Shown piece by piece: positions 6,078 to 14,871 of a stretch of DNA of 19,179 nt. Source of the stretch: Clostridium sp. 26_22. GTDB lineage: Bacteria > Bacillota > Clostridia > TANB77 > CAG-508. The stretch covers positions 1-19,179 of the forward strand of contig MNRP01000006.1 of assembly GCA_001916005.1 (NCBI GenBank), in the 5' to 3' direction. Made by a program: the position numbers and the translations under genes. A model generated the notes under the pieces. It ran no database searches. It saw nothing but the letters and a program-made list of their open reading frames with translations, and was not told the DNA's origin. Position 1 is the first letter of the stretch. Each line of letters starts with the position of its first letter.

Positions 6078-7313
6078 ATGAAAAAAATAGAATTATTAGC
6101 ACCAGCAGGTTCATTTGAAAAAGCAAAAATAGCATTTTTATATGGAGCAGATGCAGTATATTGTGGAACATCATCATTATCATTAAGAACAAGAGCAGAT
6201 ATGGGAAATGATGACTTGGTAAAAACAATAAAATATGCACATAGCATAGGAAAAAGAGTACATGTAACACTAAACATTTTTGCATGGGATGAAAAATATG
6301 AAGAAATAATAGAAATGGCAAAAATATTAAATGAAGTAAAACCAGATGCTATAATAGCAGCAGATGGTGGAGTTATGGAAGTATTAAAAAAATATGCTCC
6401 AGATGTACCAATCCATGTAAGCACACAAGCAAATGTTGTAAGTTTACATGCAGCTAACTTCTGGTATAAAAATGGTGCTAAAAGAGTTATAATGGCAAGA
6501 GAAGCAAACAAAGAACAAATAAGATACATAATGGAAAATAAACCAAAAGACTTAGAAGTAGAAATGTTTGGACATGGAGCAATATGTTTTGCATATTCAG
6601 GAAGATGCTTCTTAAGTGATTTTTTATGTGGAAGAAGTGCAAATTTAGGTGATTGTGCACAAAGCTGTAGATGGTCATATAACCTTTATGCAGAAGAAAA
6701 AAACAATCCAGGTCAATTAATGCCACTTGAATCAGATGAAAATGGAACGAGTATTTTTTCATCAAAAGATTTATGCTTAATAAAAGAAATACCAGAAATA
6801 ATTGATATGGGAGTAGATAGTTTAAAAATAGAAGGTAGATTAAAAACAGAATATTATGTAGCAAGTGTTGTAAATGCATATAGAACAGCTATAGATGACT
6901 ATATGAAAGACCCAGAAAATTACGATTACACAAAATATTTAAACGAATTAGAAAAAGTAAAAACAAGACCATTTACTACATTCTATTTTAATGATAGAAA
7001 AAATGAAGATATACAAGACTTTAGTGGAAAACAATACAATGATAAATATGAATTTGGTGGAAAAATTGTTGAAGCAAAAGAAGAAAAATCAGTAATAGAA
7101 ATAAAAAATAAATTAACAGTTGGAGATACATTAGAAATACTAAAACCAGGACAATTTGAACCAATAGAATTTAAAATAGAGCAATTATGGGATTATGAAA
7201 CAGGAGAAAAAATAGACTTTGTAAGTCCAGGAGTTAAAGGACAAAAAGTATTAATGAATATTCCTGTAAAATGTGAAAATAATTGGATTATGAGAAGAAA
7301 AAAGGGGAACTAA
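6078..7313 (+). CDS. Peptidase U32 family protein, TrhP/YegQ-like (tRNA U34 hydroxylation)
   Basis: The 411-aa protein starts MKKIELLAPAGSFEKAKIAF and carries the U32 signature from residue 162: EMFGHGAICFAYSGRCFLS. Conserved Cys lie at 170, 177, 184, 193 and 197, consistent with the cysteine-rich iron-sulfur region of this family. Despite the family name, related YrrN/YrrO and YegQ/TrhP proteins are needed for prephenate-dependent formation of 5-hydroxyuridine in tRNA. I chose the ATG at 6078 because AGAGG (6064-6068) precedes it well; the in-frame ATG at 6057 has no RBS and would add MRKEVKK. With trmR it forms a two-step wobble-uridine pathway, now split by the RelA-domain gene. A protease role cannot be formally excluded. 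Confidence 0.85.
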   Translation: MKKIELLAPAGSFEKAKIAFLYGADAVYCGTSSLSLRTRADMGNDDLVKTIKYAHSIGKRVHVTLNIFAWDEKYEEIIEMAKILNEVKPDAIIAADGGVMEVLKKYAPDVPIHVSTQANVVSLHAANFWYKNGAKRVIMAREANKEQIRYIMENKPKDLEVEMFGHGAICFAYSGRCFLSDFLCGRSANLGDCAQSCRWSYNLYAEEKNNPGQLMPLESDENGTSIFSSKDLCLIKEIPEIIDMGVDSLKIEGRLKTEYYVASVVNAYRTAIDDYMKDPENYDYTKYLNELEKVKTRPFTTFYFNDRKNEDIQDFSGKQYNDKYEFGGKIVEAKEEKSVIEIKNKLTVGDTLEILKPGQFEPIEFKIEQLWDYETGEKIDFVSPGVKGQKVLMNIPVKCENNWIMRRKKGN

Positions 7314-7327
7314 AAAGTTCCTCTTTT
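7300..7327. terminator. Terminator between convergent U32 and DUF4364 genes
   Basis: AAAAGGGGAACT (7300-7311) pairs with AGTTCCTCTTTT (7316-7327), 12 bp with one G-U pair and an AAAA loop. The hairpin contains the stop codon of the U32 gene and touches the last codon of the opposing gene. Confidence 0.75.
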
Positions 7328-7880
7328 AATCTGTACTACTCTCATCATTTAATAGTATATCTAATATTTTAGGATATATTTTTGAAGCATTTTTATTCCA
7401 ATTATCAACAATTCTTTTAGCTCTATCTCTAGAACCAGCAAAAGTTTTTACTTCAAAAATAGTTTCATTATTATCTGAAATTTTGCATTTTATAGTATAA
7501 TCATTTTCATTTTTAGGAATAAATTCAGCGATAACAGAAGTCTCATCTGTTATTGAAGAAATTTCTTTTTTAAAAACATTATCAGCTTTTAATTTTAATA
7601 ATCCTGGAAGTACATCTTGTGTTAAGTTTAATGCATTTTTTCCTTCTGTTGTTATTTTTAGTACAGATTCTGCTTCATCTTTAGTGAATATTCCTACTAA
7701 CTTTGAATCCATTAAATCTGTTAATACTTCTTTAAAATAAAAATAATTAACATCATTTATTGAAGCTATAATTTTATATAGTCCATCTTCAATTATTCCT
7801 GAATTTAGTTGATTTAAGATGTATAAAATTAGAACTTTATTCTCAGCCAAAGCAGTAGTATTATCTGAACTAGACATCAT
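7326..7880 (-). CDS. DUF4364 family protein, winged-helix-like
   Basis: The 184-aa protein matches the clostridial DUF4364 pattern: LAENKVLILYILNQLNSGII near the N-terminus, then NYFYFKEVLTDLMDSKLVG and an LKITTEGKNAL stretch, as in winged-helix DNA-binding domains. The C-terminal half (about 105-175) is a mixed alpha/beta region ending in a helix that contains NWNKNASKIYPKIL. No enzymatic motif is seen. The start is the ATG at 7880, 8 bases after GGAG; the upstream GTG at 7889 touches the GGAG box and is unlikely to be used. The gene lies alone on the minus strand. A regulatory role is inferred from the fold only. Confidence 0.72.
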   Translation of the reverse strand: MMSSSDNTTALAENKVLILYILNQLNSGIIEDGLYKIIASINDVNYFYFKEVLTDLMDSKLVGIFTKDEAESVLKITTEGKNALNLTQDVLPGLLKLKADNVFKKEISSITDETSVIAEFIPKNENDYTIKCKISDNNETIFEVKTFAGSRDRAKRIVDNWNKNASKIYPKILDILLNDESSTD

Positions 7881-8004
7881 AAATAGCACTCCTTACTTTG
7901 TTTTTTTGCATTATATCACATAATTTCACAATTGTAAAATGTTTTTTTGACATATGTTGGAAAAATTTTGCATATATATAATAGTATGGGACAAGATGTT
8001 ACTT

Positions 8005-8243
8005 GCAAATAAATTTTAATAGCTTGTGGGGTGAAATATGTTGAAATTATTACTTTTTCGGCTCAATACATAATTTAAGAAAATCTAAATTAATTTTTCG
8101 GGACCCTTTCACTTAGTCCTCGCTAGCGCTCGACGTGAACATTCCCCAAAAAATCAATTAAGATTTTCTAAAATCATTCCAATCGCACTCAAAAGTAATA
8201 ATTTCAACATATTTCACCCCACAAGCTATTAAAATTTATTTGC
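8005..8243. repeat. 239-bp near-palindrome with perfect 53-bp arms (MITE-like or giant hairpin)
   Basis: Positions 8005-8057 are the exact reverse complement of 8191-8243. Further in, 8079-8113 and 8135-8170 pair again with about 75% identity, and the centre holds the palindrome CGCTAGCG (8120-8127). The interior is more G+C-rich than its surroundings. There is no sizeable ORF, and no target-site duplication is obvious beside the arms. It makes up most of the gap between the DUF4364 gene and adhE. It could be a miniature inverted-repeat element, an invertible segment or a structured RNA. The adhE promoter appears to lie to its right. Confidence 0.85.
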
Positions 8244-8269
8244 TAAGAGTCACAAAATAAAAAAAACAG

Positions 8270-8298
8270 TTGCACACTTTTTTTATTAATGTTAATAT
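8270..8298 (+). promoter_or_regulatory. Probable adhE promoter
   Basis: TTGCAC (8270-8275), a 17-base spacer and TAATAT (8293-8298) preceded by TG (8290-8291) form an extended -10 promoter. The expected start site is near 8305, giving a leader of about 25 bases before the TTG start codon. The AAT-rich stretch GTTAATATG resembles half of a Rex operator but is not a full match. Confidence 0.6.
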
Positions 8299-8330
8299 GT
8301 AATTGGAAATATATTTATGGAGGTACTGAT

Positions 8331-10931
8331 TTGAAAAATTATGATATCGTAAATGACAGCGAAAGCTTAGAAAAAGCAATCGCAAGAGCGAAAAAGGCTC
8401 AAAAAGAATTTGCTAAATATTCTCAAGAAGAAGTAGATAAAATCTTCTTTAAGGCAGCATTAGCAGCTAACCAAGCAAGAATACCACTTGCAAAATTAGC
8501 AGTAGAAGAAACTGGAATGGGAGTGGTTGAAGATAAAGTAATAAAAAATCACTTTGCATCAGAATACATCTACAACAAATATAAAAATGCTAAAACGTGT
8601 GGTGTATTAGAAGAAGACAAAGCTTTTGGAATTAAAAAAATAGCAGAGCCAATAGGAATTATAGCAGCAGTTATACCAACAACAAATCCAACTTCAACAG
8701 CTATATTTAAAACATTAATAGCATTAAAAACTAGAAATGCAATAATAATTAGCCCTCATCCAAGAGCTAAAAAATGTACAATAGAAGCAGCAAAAATTGT
8801 ATTAGAGGCAGCAGTTGAGGCAGGAGCACCAGAAGGTATAATTTCATGGATTGATGTTCCATCTTTAGAATTAACAAATATGTTAATGAGTAAATCAGAT
8901 ACAATTTTAGCAACAGGTGGACCTGGAATGGTAAAAGCTGCATATTCAAGTGGAAAGCCAGCATTGGGAGTAGGTGCAGGAAATACACCAGCAATAATTG
9001 ACGAATCAGCAAACATAGTATTAGCGGTAAATTCAATAATTCATTCAAAAACATTTGATAATGGAATGATATGTGCTTCAGAGCAATCAGTAATAGTAAT
9101 GGATTCTATATATGATAAAGTTAAAGAAGAATTCAAAGAAAGAGGATGCTATTTCTTAAATGATGAAGAAATTGAAAAGGTTAGAAAAACAATAATTATA
9201 GATGGTTCTTTAAATGCAAAAATAGTAGGGCAAACAGCTTATACAATAGCAAAACTTGCAGATGTTGAAGTTCCAGAAAGTACAAAAATATTAATAGGAG
9301 AAGTTGAAAATGTAGATAGTTCAGAAGAATTTGCTCATGAAAAATTATCTCCAGTACTTGCAATGTATAAAGCAAAAACTTTTGAAGAAGCAATAGAAGA
9401 AGCAAATACACTAATTTGCGATGGAGGACATGGACATACTGCTTCAATTTATATAGACACAATAAAAGAACAAGAAAAATTAAATAAATTTGAAAACAGA
9501 ATGGAAACTTGCAGAATATTAGTAAATACACCAGCTTCTCAAGGTGGAATAGGTGATATATATAACTTTAGATTAAATCCATCATTAACCTTAGGATGTG
9601 GTTCATGGGGTGGAAATTCAGTTGCAGAAAATGTAGGAATAAAACATTTAATAAATATAAAAACAGTAGCAGAGAGGAGAGAAAATATGCTTTGGTTTAG
9701 AGCACCTGAAAAGGTATATATAAAAAGAGGATGTCTACCAGTAGCTTTGCAAGAATTAAAAGATGTAATGAATAAAAAGAAAGTATTTATAGTAACAGAT
9801 ACATTTCTTTATAAAAATGGTTATACAAAATGTGTAACAGATAGATTAGATGAACTTGGAATAGAACATACAACATTTTTTGATGTTGAACCAGACCCAA
9901 CATTAAGCTGTGCAGAAGAAGGAACAAAAGCAATGAAAGACTTTGAACCAGATTGCATAATAGCAATAGGTGGAGGTTCAGCAATGGATGCTGCTAAAAT
10001 AATGTGGGTAATGTATGAACATCCAGAAGTTGATTTTATGGATATGGCAATGAGATTTATGGACATAAGAAAAAGGGTATATACATTTCCACATATGGGA
10101 GATAAAGCATATTTTATAGCTATACCAACATCATCAGGAACAGGTTCAGAAGTTACACCATTTGCGGTTATAACGGATGATAAAACTGGTACAAAATATC
10201 CATTAGCTGATTATGAATTATTACCTAAAATGGCAATAGTTGATACAAATATGATGATGAGTGCTCCAAAAGGACTAACTTCTGCTTCAGGAATTGATGC
10301 AGTAACTCATGCTTTGGAAGCTTATGCATCAATGATGGCAACAGAATTTACAGATGGATTAGCAATAGAAGCATTAAAAGTAATTTTTGAATACTTACCA
10401 AGAGCTTATGAAAATGGTCAAAATGATGTAGAAGCAAGAGAAAAAATGGCTCATGCTTCAACAATGGCAGGAATGGCTTTTGCAAATGCATTTTTAGGAG
10501 TATGTCATTCAATGGCACATAAATTAGGAGCTTTCCATCACGTACCACATGGAATAGCAAATGCATTATTAATAGATGAAGTTATAAGATTTAATTCAGA
10601 AGAAGTACCAACAAAAATGGGAACATTCCCACAATATGATCATCCGCATACACTAAATAGATATGCACAAGTTGCAGATGCTTTAAAATTAGGTGGAAAT
10701 ACAGATCAAGAAAAAGTTGATAATTTAATAAAAGCTATAGATGAATTAAAAGAAAAAATAGGAATCAAAAAAGCAATTAAAGACTACGTACCAGATGAAA
10801 AAGATTTCTTAGATAGATTAGATGCAATGTGCGAGCAAGCCTTTGATGACCAATGTACAGGAGCAAATCCAAGATATCCATTAATAAGTGAAATAAAAGA
10901 TATGTATTTAAGAGCTTATTACGGAAAATAA
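8331..10931 (+). CDS. adhE: Bifunctional acetaldehyde-CoA / alcohol dehydrogenase AdhE
   Basis: The 866-aa enzyme reduces acetyl-CoA to acetaldehyde and then to ethanol, regenerating NAD+ in fermentation. The N-terminal aldehyde dehydrogenase half shows the NAD-binding region GGPGMVKAAYSSGKPALGVG and the catalytic Cys248 in NGMICASEQ. The C-terminal iron-dependent alcohol dehydrogenase half shows GGGS at 547-550, TSSGTGSEVTPF, and probable metal ligands Asp656, His660, His726 and His740. Length is close to the usual 860-890. I chose TTG at 8331 because GGAGG (8319-8323) precedes it by 7 bases and MKNYDIVND fits family N-termini; the ATG at 8289 lies in the promoter. It has its own promoter and terminator. 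AdhE enzymes of this type form filaments called spirosomes. Confidence 0.97.
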   Translation: MKNYDIVNDSESLEKAIARAKKAQKEFAKYSQEEVDKIFFKAALAANQARIPLAKLAVEETGMGVVEDKVIKNHFASEYIYNKYKNAKTCGVLEEDKAFGIKKIAEPIGIIAAVIPTTNPTSTAIFKTLIALKTRNAIIISPHPRAKKCTIEAAKIVLEAAVEAGAPEGIISWIDVPSLELTNMLMSKSDTILATGGPGMVKAAYSSGKPALGVGAGNTPAIIDESANIVLAVNSIIHSKTFDNGMICASEQSVIVMDSIYDKVKEEFKERGCYFLNDEEIEKVRKTIIIDGSLNAKIVGQTAYTIAKLADVEVPESTKILIGEVENVDSSEEFAHEKLSPVLAMYKAKTFEEAIEEANTLICDGGHGHTASIYIDTIKEQEKLNKFENRMETCRILVNTPASQGGIGDIYNFRLNPSLTLGCGSWGGNSVAENVGIKHLINIKTVAERRENMLWFRAPEKVYIKRGCLPVALQELKDVMNKKKVFIVTDTFLYKNGYTKCVTDRLDELGIEHTTFFDVEPDPTLSCAEEGTKAMKDFEPDCIIAIGGGSAMDAAKIMWVMYEHPEVDFMDMAMRFMDIRKRVYTFPHMGDKAYFIAIPTSSGTGSEVTPFAVITDDKTGTKYPLADYELLPKMAIVDTNMMMSAPKGLTSASGIDAVTHALEAYASMMATEFTDGLAIEALKVIFEYLPRAYENGQNDVEAREKMAHASTMAGMAFANAFLGVCHSMAHKLGAFHHVPHGIANALLIDEVIRFNSEEVPTKMGTFPQYDHPHTLNRYAQVADALKLGGNTDQEKVDNLIKAIDELKEKIGIKKAIKDYVPDEKDFLDRLDAMCEQAFDDQCTGANPRYPLISEIKDMYLRAYYGK

Positions 10932-10939
10932 GTAATATA

Positions 10940-10971
10940 AAAAAGTGTCGAAAATAAAATCGACACTTTTT
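10940..10971 (+). terminator. Rho-independent terminator after adhE
   Basis: A perfect 12-bp stem containing GTGTCGA (10940-10951 with 10960-10971) surrounds an 8-base A-rich loop and ends in a T run. It starts 9 bases after the adhE stop codon. Confidence 0.9.
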
Positions 10972-10989
10972 ATGTTGGAAAAAATAATC

Positions 10990-11018
10990 TTGCTTAAAAC
11001 AAAAAAATATAGTAAAAT
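10990..11018 (+). promoter_or_regulatory. Probable promoter of priA-def-fmt
   Basis: TTGCTT (10990-10995), a 17-base spacer and TAAAAT (11013-11018) lie between the adhE terminator and priA. It is the only plausible promoter in this gap, and it would drive the three-gene run that ends at the terminator at 14789. Confidence 0.55.
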
Positions 11019-11053
11019 AAAATCACAAAAAAAAGAGACAAAAGGAGAAAAAA

Positions 11054-13291
11054 TTGGTAGCAGAAGTAATAATAAATAGTTCAGCAAAAAAATTAAATAG
11101 AACCTTTGACTATAACATTCCAGAAGAATATCAAGATATGGTCTTTGTTGGAACAAAAGTGTTAGTACCATTTGGAAAAATGAAAAATTTAGAAGAAGCA
11201 CATGTAGTAAAGATAAAAGAAAAATCACAATTTGAAATTAAAGATATAGCAAAAGTAGAAACAGGTCTAACAGATAAGCAAATTGAAATGGCAAATTGGA
11301 TGGCAAATAGATATTTTTGCAATATTTCTGAATGTATAAAATTAATGCAAACACCAGGAACAAGAACAAAAAATGTCAATAATCGAATTCAAGATAAAAA
11401 AATAAATGTTGTATATTTAAAAAAAGAATATGATGAAATATTATTTTGTATAGAAGCAGGAAAGATAAAATCAGAAAAACAAAAAAGAATATTAAATTTT
11501 GTAAAATCCAATGAGGGTTGTACAGTAGCTGAAATAGAGGCATTTACAGATTGTTCAAGAGCAATTGTAAATACATTAGTAAAAAATGGATATTTAGAAA
11601 TCACAGAAAAGAAAATTAACAGAAATCCATTAATAAATAAAAATATAGAACAAAATCAAAAATTAAAGCTAACAGATGAACAGGAAAATGCCTTTAAAAA
11701 AGTCCAAAATGCAATGCAACAAAATCAATTTGAAGAGTTTTTATTATATGGTGTAACAGGCTCAGGGAAAACAGAAGTGTATTTACAATTAATACAAGAA
11801 GCAATAGAAAATAATAAAACGGCAATTGTATTAGTACCAGAAATATCGCTAACACCACAAATGTTAGATAGATTTATCGCAAGATTTGGAAAAGAACAAA
11901 TTGCAGTTTTACACAGTAAATTATCAATTGGTGAAAGACATGATGAATGGGAAAGAATAAAAGAAGAAAAAGCCAAAATTGTAATAGGAGCAAGGTCTGC
12001 AATATTTGCTCCAATAAAAAATCTTGGTATTATAATAATAGATGAGGAACACGATAGTTCATATAAATCAGAATCAACACCTAAATATAATGCAAAAGAA
12101 ATAGCAAAGAAAGTAGCAAAAGAAAATAATATTCCTTTAGTTTTAGGAAGTGCAACACCAGATTTAACAACATATTATAAAGCAAAAGAAAAGAATGAAA
12201 TAACACTATTAGAACTAACAAAAAGAGCAAATAATTCAGCTCTTCCAAAAGTAGAAATTGTAGATTTAAAACAAGAATTAGCAAATGGCAATAGATCAAT
12301 GCTTAGTATGGATTTATATCAATCAATAGAAGAAAATTTGAAAAATAAATTACAAACAATTCTATTTTTAAACAGAAGAGGTTATTCAACATTTATAATG
12401 TGTAGAAATTGTGGGTATACTGTTAAATGCAAAAATTGTGATATAAGTATGACTTATCATAGTTATGAAAATAAATTAAAATGTCATTATTGTGGTTATG
12501 AAGAAAAACTAGTAAAAATATGTCCAGAATGTGGAAGCGATAAAATAAGATATTTTGGAACAGGAACACAAAAACTAGAACAAGAAATTCATAAGCAATT
12601 TCCACAAGCAAAAACAATTAGAATGGATGTAGACACAGTAACAAAAAAAAATTCACATGAGGAAATATTAAATAAATTCAAAAATGAAGATATTGATATA
12701 TTAATAGGAACTCAAATGGTAGTAAAAGGACATCATTTTCCAAAGGTAACTTTAGTTGGTGTGATTGCAGCTGATAGTTCTCTAAATATAGATGATTATA
12801 GAGCAACAGAAAGAACATTTCAAATTTTAACCCAAGTCGCAGGAAGAGCTGGTAGAGAAAATTTGCCAGGAAAAGTTATAATTCAAACCTATAATCCAGA
12901 AAATTTTAGTATACAAGAAGCACAAAAACAAAATTATAATAAATTTTATGAAACAGAAATAGCCTTAAGAAAACAGTTGAAATATCCACCATTTTGCGAT
13001 ATAATAGTAATTGGATTTAATAGTACAAATGAAGATGAAATTAAGAAAGTATCACAAGAGATATTTGAAAAATTAAAAGACAAAATAGATAAAGAACAAT
13101 TCAATATCTTTAAGCCAATGCCATCACCAATAGATAAAATACAAAACAAATTTAGATGGAGAATTATCATAAAAGGAAATATGACAGAAGAAGCAAACAA
13201 AATCTTTAATGATACATTAAAAGAAATATATCAAAAAAATTATAAAAATACAAAAATAACAATAGATGTTAATCCAAATAATATGAGTTAA
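11054..13291 (+). CDS. priA: Primosomal replication-restart helicase PriA
   Basis: The 745-aa protein unwinds stalled forks and reloads the replicative helicase. The N-terminal 3'-end DNA-binding domain (1-110) contains LNRTFDYNIPEEY. The helicase core has Walker A GVTGSGKTEVYL (233-244) and DEEHD (330-334). Eight Cys at 450, 453, 459, 462, 477, 480, 490 and 493 form the paired zinc sites. The motif V/VI region ends with QVAGRAGR. Length is typical. The start is TTG at 11054, 6 bases after AAAGGAG (11041-11047); no ATG alternative lies nearby. Grouping with def and fmt is a classic Firmicutes order, and the gap to def is only 22 bases. Confidence 0.97.
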   Translation: MVAEVIINSSAKKLNRTFDYNIPEEYQDMVFVGTKVLVPFGKMKNLEEAHVVKIKEKSQFEIKDIAKVETGLTDKQIEMANWMANRYFCNISECIKLMQTPGTRTKNVNNRIQDKKINVVYLKKEYDEILFCIEAGKIKSEKQKRILNFVKSNEGCTVAEIEAFTDCSRAIVNTLVKNGYLEITEKKINRNPLINKNIEQNQKLKLTDEQENAFKKVQNAMQQNQFEEFLLYGVTGSGKTEVYLQLIQEAIENNKTAIVLVPEISLTPQMLDRFIARFGKEQIAVLHSKLSIGERHDEWERIKEEKAKIVIGARSAIFAPIKNLGIIIIDEEHDSSYKSESTPKYNAKEIAKKVAKENNIPLVLGSATPDLTTYYKAKEKNEITLLELTKRANNSALPKVEIVDLKQELANGNRSMLSMDLYQSIEENLKNKLQTILFLNRRGYSTFIMCRNCGYTVKCKNCDISMTYHSYENKLKCHYCGYEEKLVKICPECGSDKIRYFGTGTQKLEQEIHKQFPQAKTIRMDVDTVTKKNSHEEILNKFKNEDIDILIGTQMVVKGHHFPKVTLVGVIAADSSLNIDDYRATERTFQILTQVAGRAGRENLPGKVIIQTYNPENFSIQEAQKQNYNKFYETEIALRKQLKYPPFCDIIVIGFNSTNEDEIKKVSQEIFEKLKDKIDKEQFNIFKPMPSPIDKIQNKFRWRIIIKGNMTEEANKIFNDTLKEIYQKNYKNTKITIDVNPNNMS

Positions 13292-13313
13292 TAAAGAAAA
13301 AGGAGGAGTAAAA

Positions 13314-13790
13314 ATGGCTATTAGAAATTTAAGACTAGAAGGAGACGAGATTTTAAAAAAGAAATCAAGAGAAGTTGAAACAATAGATGACAAACTACAA
13401 ATATTAATAGATGATATGATAGAAACAATGCATAAATATAATGGTGTAGGTTTAGCTGCAGTTCAAGTTGGAATTTTAAAAAGACTTGTTGTAATAGATA
13501 TTTATGATGATAATGGTCCAATTGTTTTAATTAATCCAGTTATTTTAAAAACAAAAGGAGAAAGAGAAGTAGAAGAGGGATGCTTAAGTTTCCCAAATAA
13601 ATTTGCAAAAGTTATTAGACCAGAGGAAGTTGTAGCTGAATATACAGATAGAACTGGTAAAAGAATGAGAGTAAAAGCCAAAGAGTTATTAGCTCAAGCA
13701 ATTTGCCATGAAGTAGACCATTTAAATGGTGAAGTTTTTATTGATAAAATTTTGCCTGGAACTTTAGAGTATGTAGAACCAGAAAATTAG
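13314..13790 (+). CDS. def: Peptide deformylase
   Basis: The 158-aa metalloenzyme removes the formyl group from the N-terminal Met of new proteins. All three signature motifs are present: GVGLAAVQVG (44-53), EGCLS (88-92, metal ligand Cys90) and HEVDH (132-136, ligands His132 and His136 with catalytic Glu133). A consensus-like GGAGGAG RBS precedes the ATG. The gene sits 22 bases after priA and 11 bases before fmt, whose product adds the formyl group that this enzyme removes, so the two are almost surely co-transcribed. Length is at the short end for the family, but nothing is missing. Confidence 0.97.
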   Translation: MAIRNLRLEGDEILKKKSREVETIDDKLQILIDDMIETMHKYNGVGLAAVQVGILKRLVVIDIYDDNGPIVLINPVILKTKGEREVEEGCLSFPNKFAKVIRPEEVVAEYTDRTGKRMRVKAKELLAQAICHEVDHLNGEVFIDKILPGTLEYVEPEN

Positions 13791-13801
13791 GAGGTTTAAC
13801 A

Positions 13802-14761
13802 ATGTTAAAAATATTATTTATGGGTACACCAGATTTTGCAAGAGAGAGTTTAGAAGCGGTTTACAATGCTGGTTATGAAATTTTAGGAGTTGTTACAAAT
13901 CCAGATAAACCAAAAGGAAGAGGAATGAAAATGGTAGCATCTCCAGTAAAAGAATTTGCATTAGAAAAGGGATTAACCGTTTATCAACCAGAGAAAGTAA
14001 GAAAAAATGAAGAGTTTATAGAAAAAATAAAAAGCCTAAATCCTGACGTAATCTGCGTAGTAGCATATGGAAAAATATTACCAAAAGAAATATTAGAAAT
14101 TCCTAAATATGGATGTATAAATGTACATGGTTCATTACTTCCAAAATATAGAGGCGCAGCACCAATTCAATGGGCGGTTTTAAACGGAGATAAAGAAACT
14201 GGTGTTACAACAATGTATATGGATGTTGGAATGGACACAGGAGATATGATTTTAAAAGAAAAAGTAGAAATTGGAGAAGATGAAACAACAGGAGAATTAT
14301 GGGACAGACTTTCTAAAATAGGTGGAAAATTATTAGTAGAAACTTTAAAACAAATAGAAGATGGAACACCTCCTAGAGAAAAACAAGGAGAAGAGTTTAC
14401 TATGGCTCCAATGTTAAATAAGGAAATGTCAAAAATTAATTGGGACGAACAAACAGCTCAAAACATAAAAAATCTAGTAAGAGGGTTAAATCCTATTATG
14501 GGAGCATATACATTTTTAGATGAAAAGAAAATAAAATTTTGGAAAGTTGATATTGCAAAACAAGATGAAATTATTGCAGATAATATAGAAATATTAAAAA
14601 ATGGAACTGTAATTTTATCAAATCCTAAAGATGGACTTTTCATTAAAACCAAAGATGGAATATTGAAGGTTTTGGAGATTCAGGGTGAAAATGCAAAGAG
14701 AATGAGTATTGGAGATTTTCTAAGAGGAAATAGTATAGAAGAATTTGAAGTTTTTGAATAA
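13802..14761 (+). CDS. fmt: Methionyl-tRNA formyltransferase
   Basis: The 319-aa enzyme transfers a formyl group from 10-formyltetrahydrofolate to initiator Met-tRNA. The N-terminal domain starts LKILFMGTPDFA and holds the catalytic triad-type residues Asn107 and His109 in INVHGSLLP and Asp145 in MDTGDM. The loop NPDKPKGRGMKM (33-44) contacts tRNA in characterised homologues. The C-terminal OB-like domain (from about 205) reads NKEMSKINW and NLVRGLNP, as expected. The RBS GGAGG lies in the 11-base gap after def. A strong terminator follows 28 bases downstream and ends the priA-def-fmt unit. Confidence 0.97.
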   Translation: MLKILFMGTPDFARESLEAVYNAGYEILGVVTNPDKPKGRGMKMVASPVKEFALEKGLTVYQPEKVRKNEEFIEKIKSLNPDVICVVAYGKILPKEILEIPKYGCINVHGSLLPKYRGAAPIQWAVLNGDKETGVTTMYMDVGMDTGDMILKEKVEIGEDETTGELWDRLSKIGGKLLVETLKQIEDGTPPREKQGEEFTMAPMLNKEMSKINWDEQTAQNIKNLVRGLNPIMGAYTFLDEKKIKFWKVDIAKQDEIIADNIEILKNGTVILSNPKDGLFIKTKDGILKVLEIQGENAKRMSIGDFLRGNSIEEFEVFE

Positions 14762-14788
14762 AAAAGGTTGTAAAAAATACCAAAAATT

Positions 14789-14824
14789 GATATACTTATA
14801 ACATAAATAAGTATATCTTTTTTT
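14789..14824 (+). terminator. Rho-independent terminator after fmt
   Basis: GATATACTTAT (14789-14799) pairs perfectly with ATAAGTATATC (14807-14817) around a 7-base loop, followed by seven T residues. It separates the priA-def-fmt unit from the Asp23 module. I found no strong promoter between it and the next start codon. Confidence 0.9.
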
Positions 14825-14871
14825 CTTGCTAAAAATGTAGAGGAAAACAAGATATAAAAGGAGGTATTTTC

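Noticed and set aside
7947..7982. TTGACA (7947-7952) with TATAAT (7977-7982) as a promoter upstream of the large palindrome.
   Set aside because: The spacer is 24 bases, far from the usual 16-18, so I do not call it although both hexamers are perfect.
8038..8210. Small ORFs starting ATGTTGAAATTATTACTT in both arms of the palindrome (11 and 18 codons).
   Set aside because: They exist because the arms are identical; they are very short and lack a convincing RBS or peptide family.
8286..8304. Rex (NADH-sensing repressor) operator before adhE.
   Set aside because: Only one half resembles the TTGTTAA...TTAACAA pattern; the dyad is not there.
8289..8330. ATG at 8289 as the adhE start.
   Set aside because: It lies inside the predicted promoter and lacks an RBS; TTG at 8331 has GGAGG at the right distance.
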